From Thermoplasmata archaeon (lineage in GTDB: Archaea; Thermoplasmatota; Thermoplasmata; Thermoplasmatales; Thermoplasmataceae), in the NCBI GenBank assembly GCA_021811635.1, contig JAJZNS010000039.1:1-7370 (forward strand): a stretch of 7,370 nt of DNA, in the 5' to 3' direction. Shown here one piece after another: positions 7,123-7,370 of the stretch. How positions within the stretch are numbered: position 1 is the stretch's first letter; each line of letters opens with the position of its first letter. Position numbers and translations under genes: made by a program. The notes under the pieces were generated by a model. That model saw nothing but the letters and a program-made list of their open reading frames with translations. It was not told the origin of the DNA and did not search any database.

Positions 7123-7134
7123 TCTTTATGTTTA
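7123..7134 (-). promoter_or_regulatory. TATA-like promoter element of the deaminase-DedA operon
   Basis: On the minus strand TAAACATAAAGA lies with its centre about 29 nt before the deaminase ATG. The spacing equals that of the sdhA promoter and would give a very short leader. The sequence departs from the ideal box, so the call is tentative. Confidence 0.4.
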
Positions 7135-7370
7135 TCAAATTGGCATCATAATCGGGAATACGCGGTTAGCTTCCGTCTATTAATGTGCCTATTTCCAGTA
7201 CCTTTCAAGGCGATTCAGGGACTACGAGGTAAATGATGTGCAGATTGTTGTAGTCAGGAATTACATGCAGAACAGGAAATAAATCAGCGTTGGGTCATCC
7301 TTATGATTCGGTGTAGGGGCATTATGGAACGACTTGGTATTTGGATTGTGCAGGTGTTAACTATGCCCTC
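7135..7370. other. Right end: no convincing gene
   Basis: All six frames were read. The best open stretch is a plus-strand frame at 7184-7282 (YFQYLSRRFRDYE... to NYMQNRK, then TAA), preceded directly by a stop and with no good start codon; it may be a decayed gene end or chance. A second plus-strand frame runs open to the window edge from ATG at 7303, but its cysteine-rich, irregular composition is unconvincing. No tRNA arms, repeats or strong terminators are seen. Confidence 0.4.

Noticed and set aside
6886..7236. 116-codon plus-strand frame over the deaminase start and right gap
   Set aside because: Its first two thirds are antisense to the zinc-site region of the deaminase; no motif or Shine-Dalgarno site is seen.
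7303..7370. Plus-strand frame open to the window end
   Set aside because: It has no Shine-Dalgarno site or TATA box at a suitable distance, and a composition unlike the other genes; too short to judge.
7135..7370. tRNA or CRISPR in the right gap
   Set aside because: No GGTTC-type T-arm with a matching acceptor stem and no repeated units were found.

Overview
The window looks like a piece of an archaeal chromosome, most likely a member of the Thermoplasmatales or a relative. The grounds are indirect. Arginine is coded mostly by AGG/AGA and isoleucine often by ATA. A TATA box lies about 30 nt ahead of both apparent operon-leading genes, which have no Shine-Dalgarno site, so their transcripts look leaderless or nearly so. 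Internal operon genes do carry GGAGG or GAGGTGA sites. A bacterial-type DNA gyrase is known in this archaeal group. No strictly archaeal marker gene is present, so the assignment is inference.

Layout. Positions 1-2286 (+) hold the DNA gyrase A subunit, cut by the left window edge; about 43 N-terminal residues are missing. A 109-nt convergent gap (2287-2395) has T-tracts that suit termination of the leftward operon. Positions 5795-2396 (-) hold a tight four-gene complex II operon, sdhA-sdhB-sdhC-small membrane protein, with gaps of 1 to 9 nt and Shine-Dalgarno sites set into the end of each preceding gene. A 140-nt gap (5796-5935) holds the sdh promoter and possibly a very small plus-strand ORF. 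Positions 7098-5936 (-) hold a dCMP deaminase-family gene and a DedA-family membrane protein, joined by a one-base stop/start overlap. The last 272 nt (7099-7370) hold the deaminase promoter and no convincing gene.

How the genes work together. SdhA (FAD, succinate oxidation) and SdhB (2Fe-2S, 4Fe-4S and 3Fe-4S clusters) form the soluble arm of succinate dehydrogenase or fumarate reductase. The anchor is not a classical SdhC/SdhD pair. It is one five-helix protein that, by motif memory, matches the anchor of actinobacterial Sdh1, for which a membrane-embedded Rieske-type 2Fe-2S cluster has been reported. The archaeal copy keeps the Cys/His positions I recall and adds a CxxC. A 67-residue, two-helix protein follows and may be a further subunit. 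This complex is the most interesting part of the window. The gyrase, deaminase and DedA genes appear ordinary.
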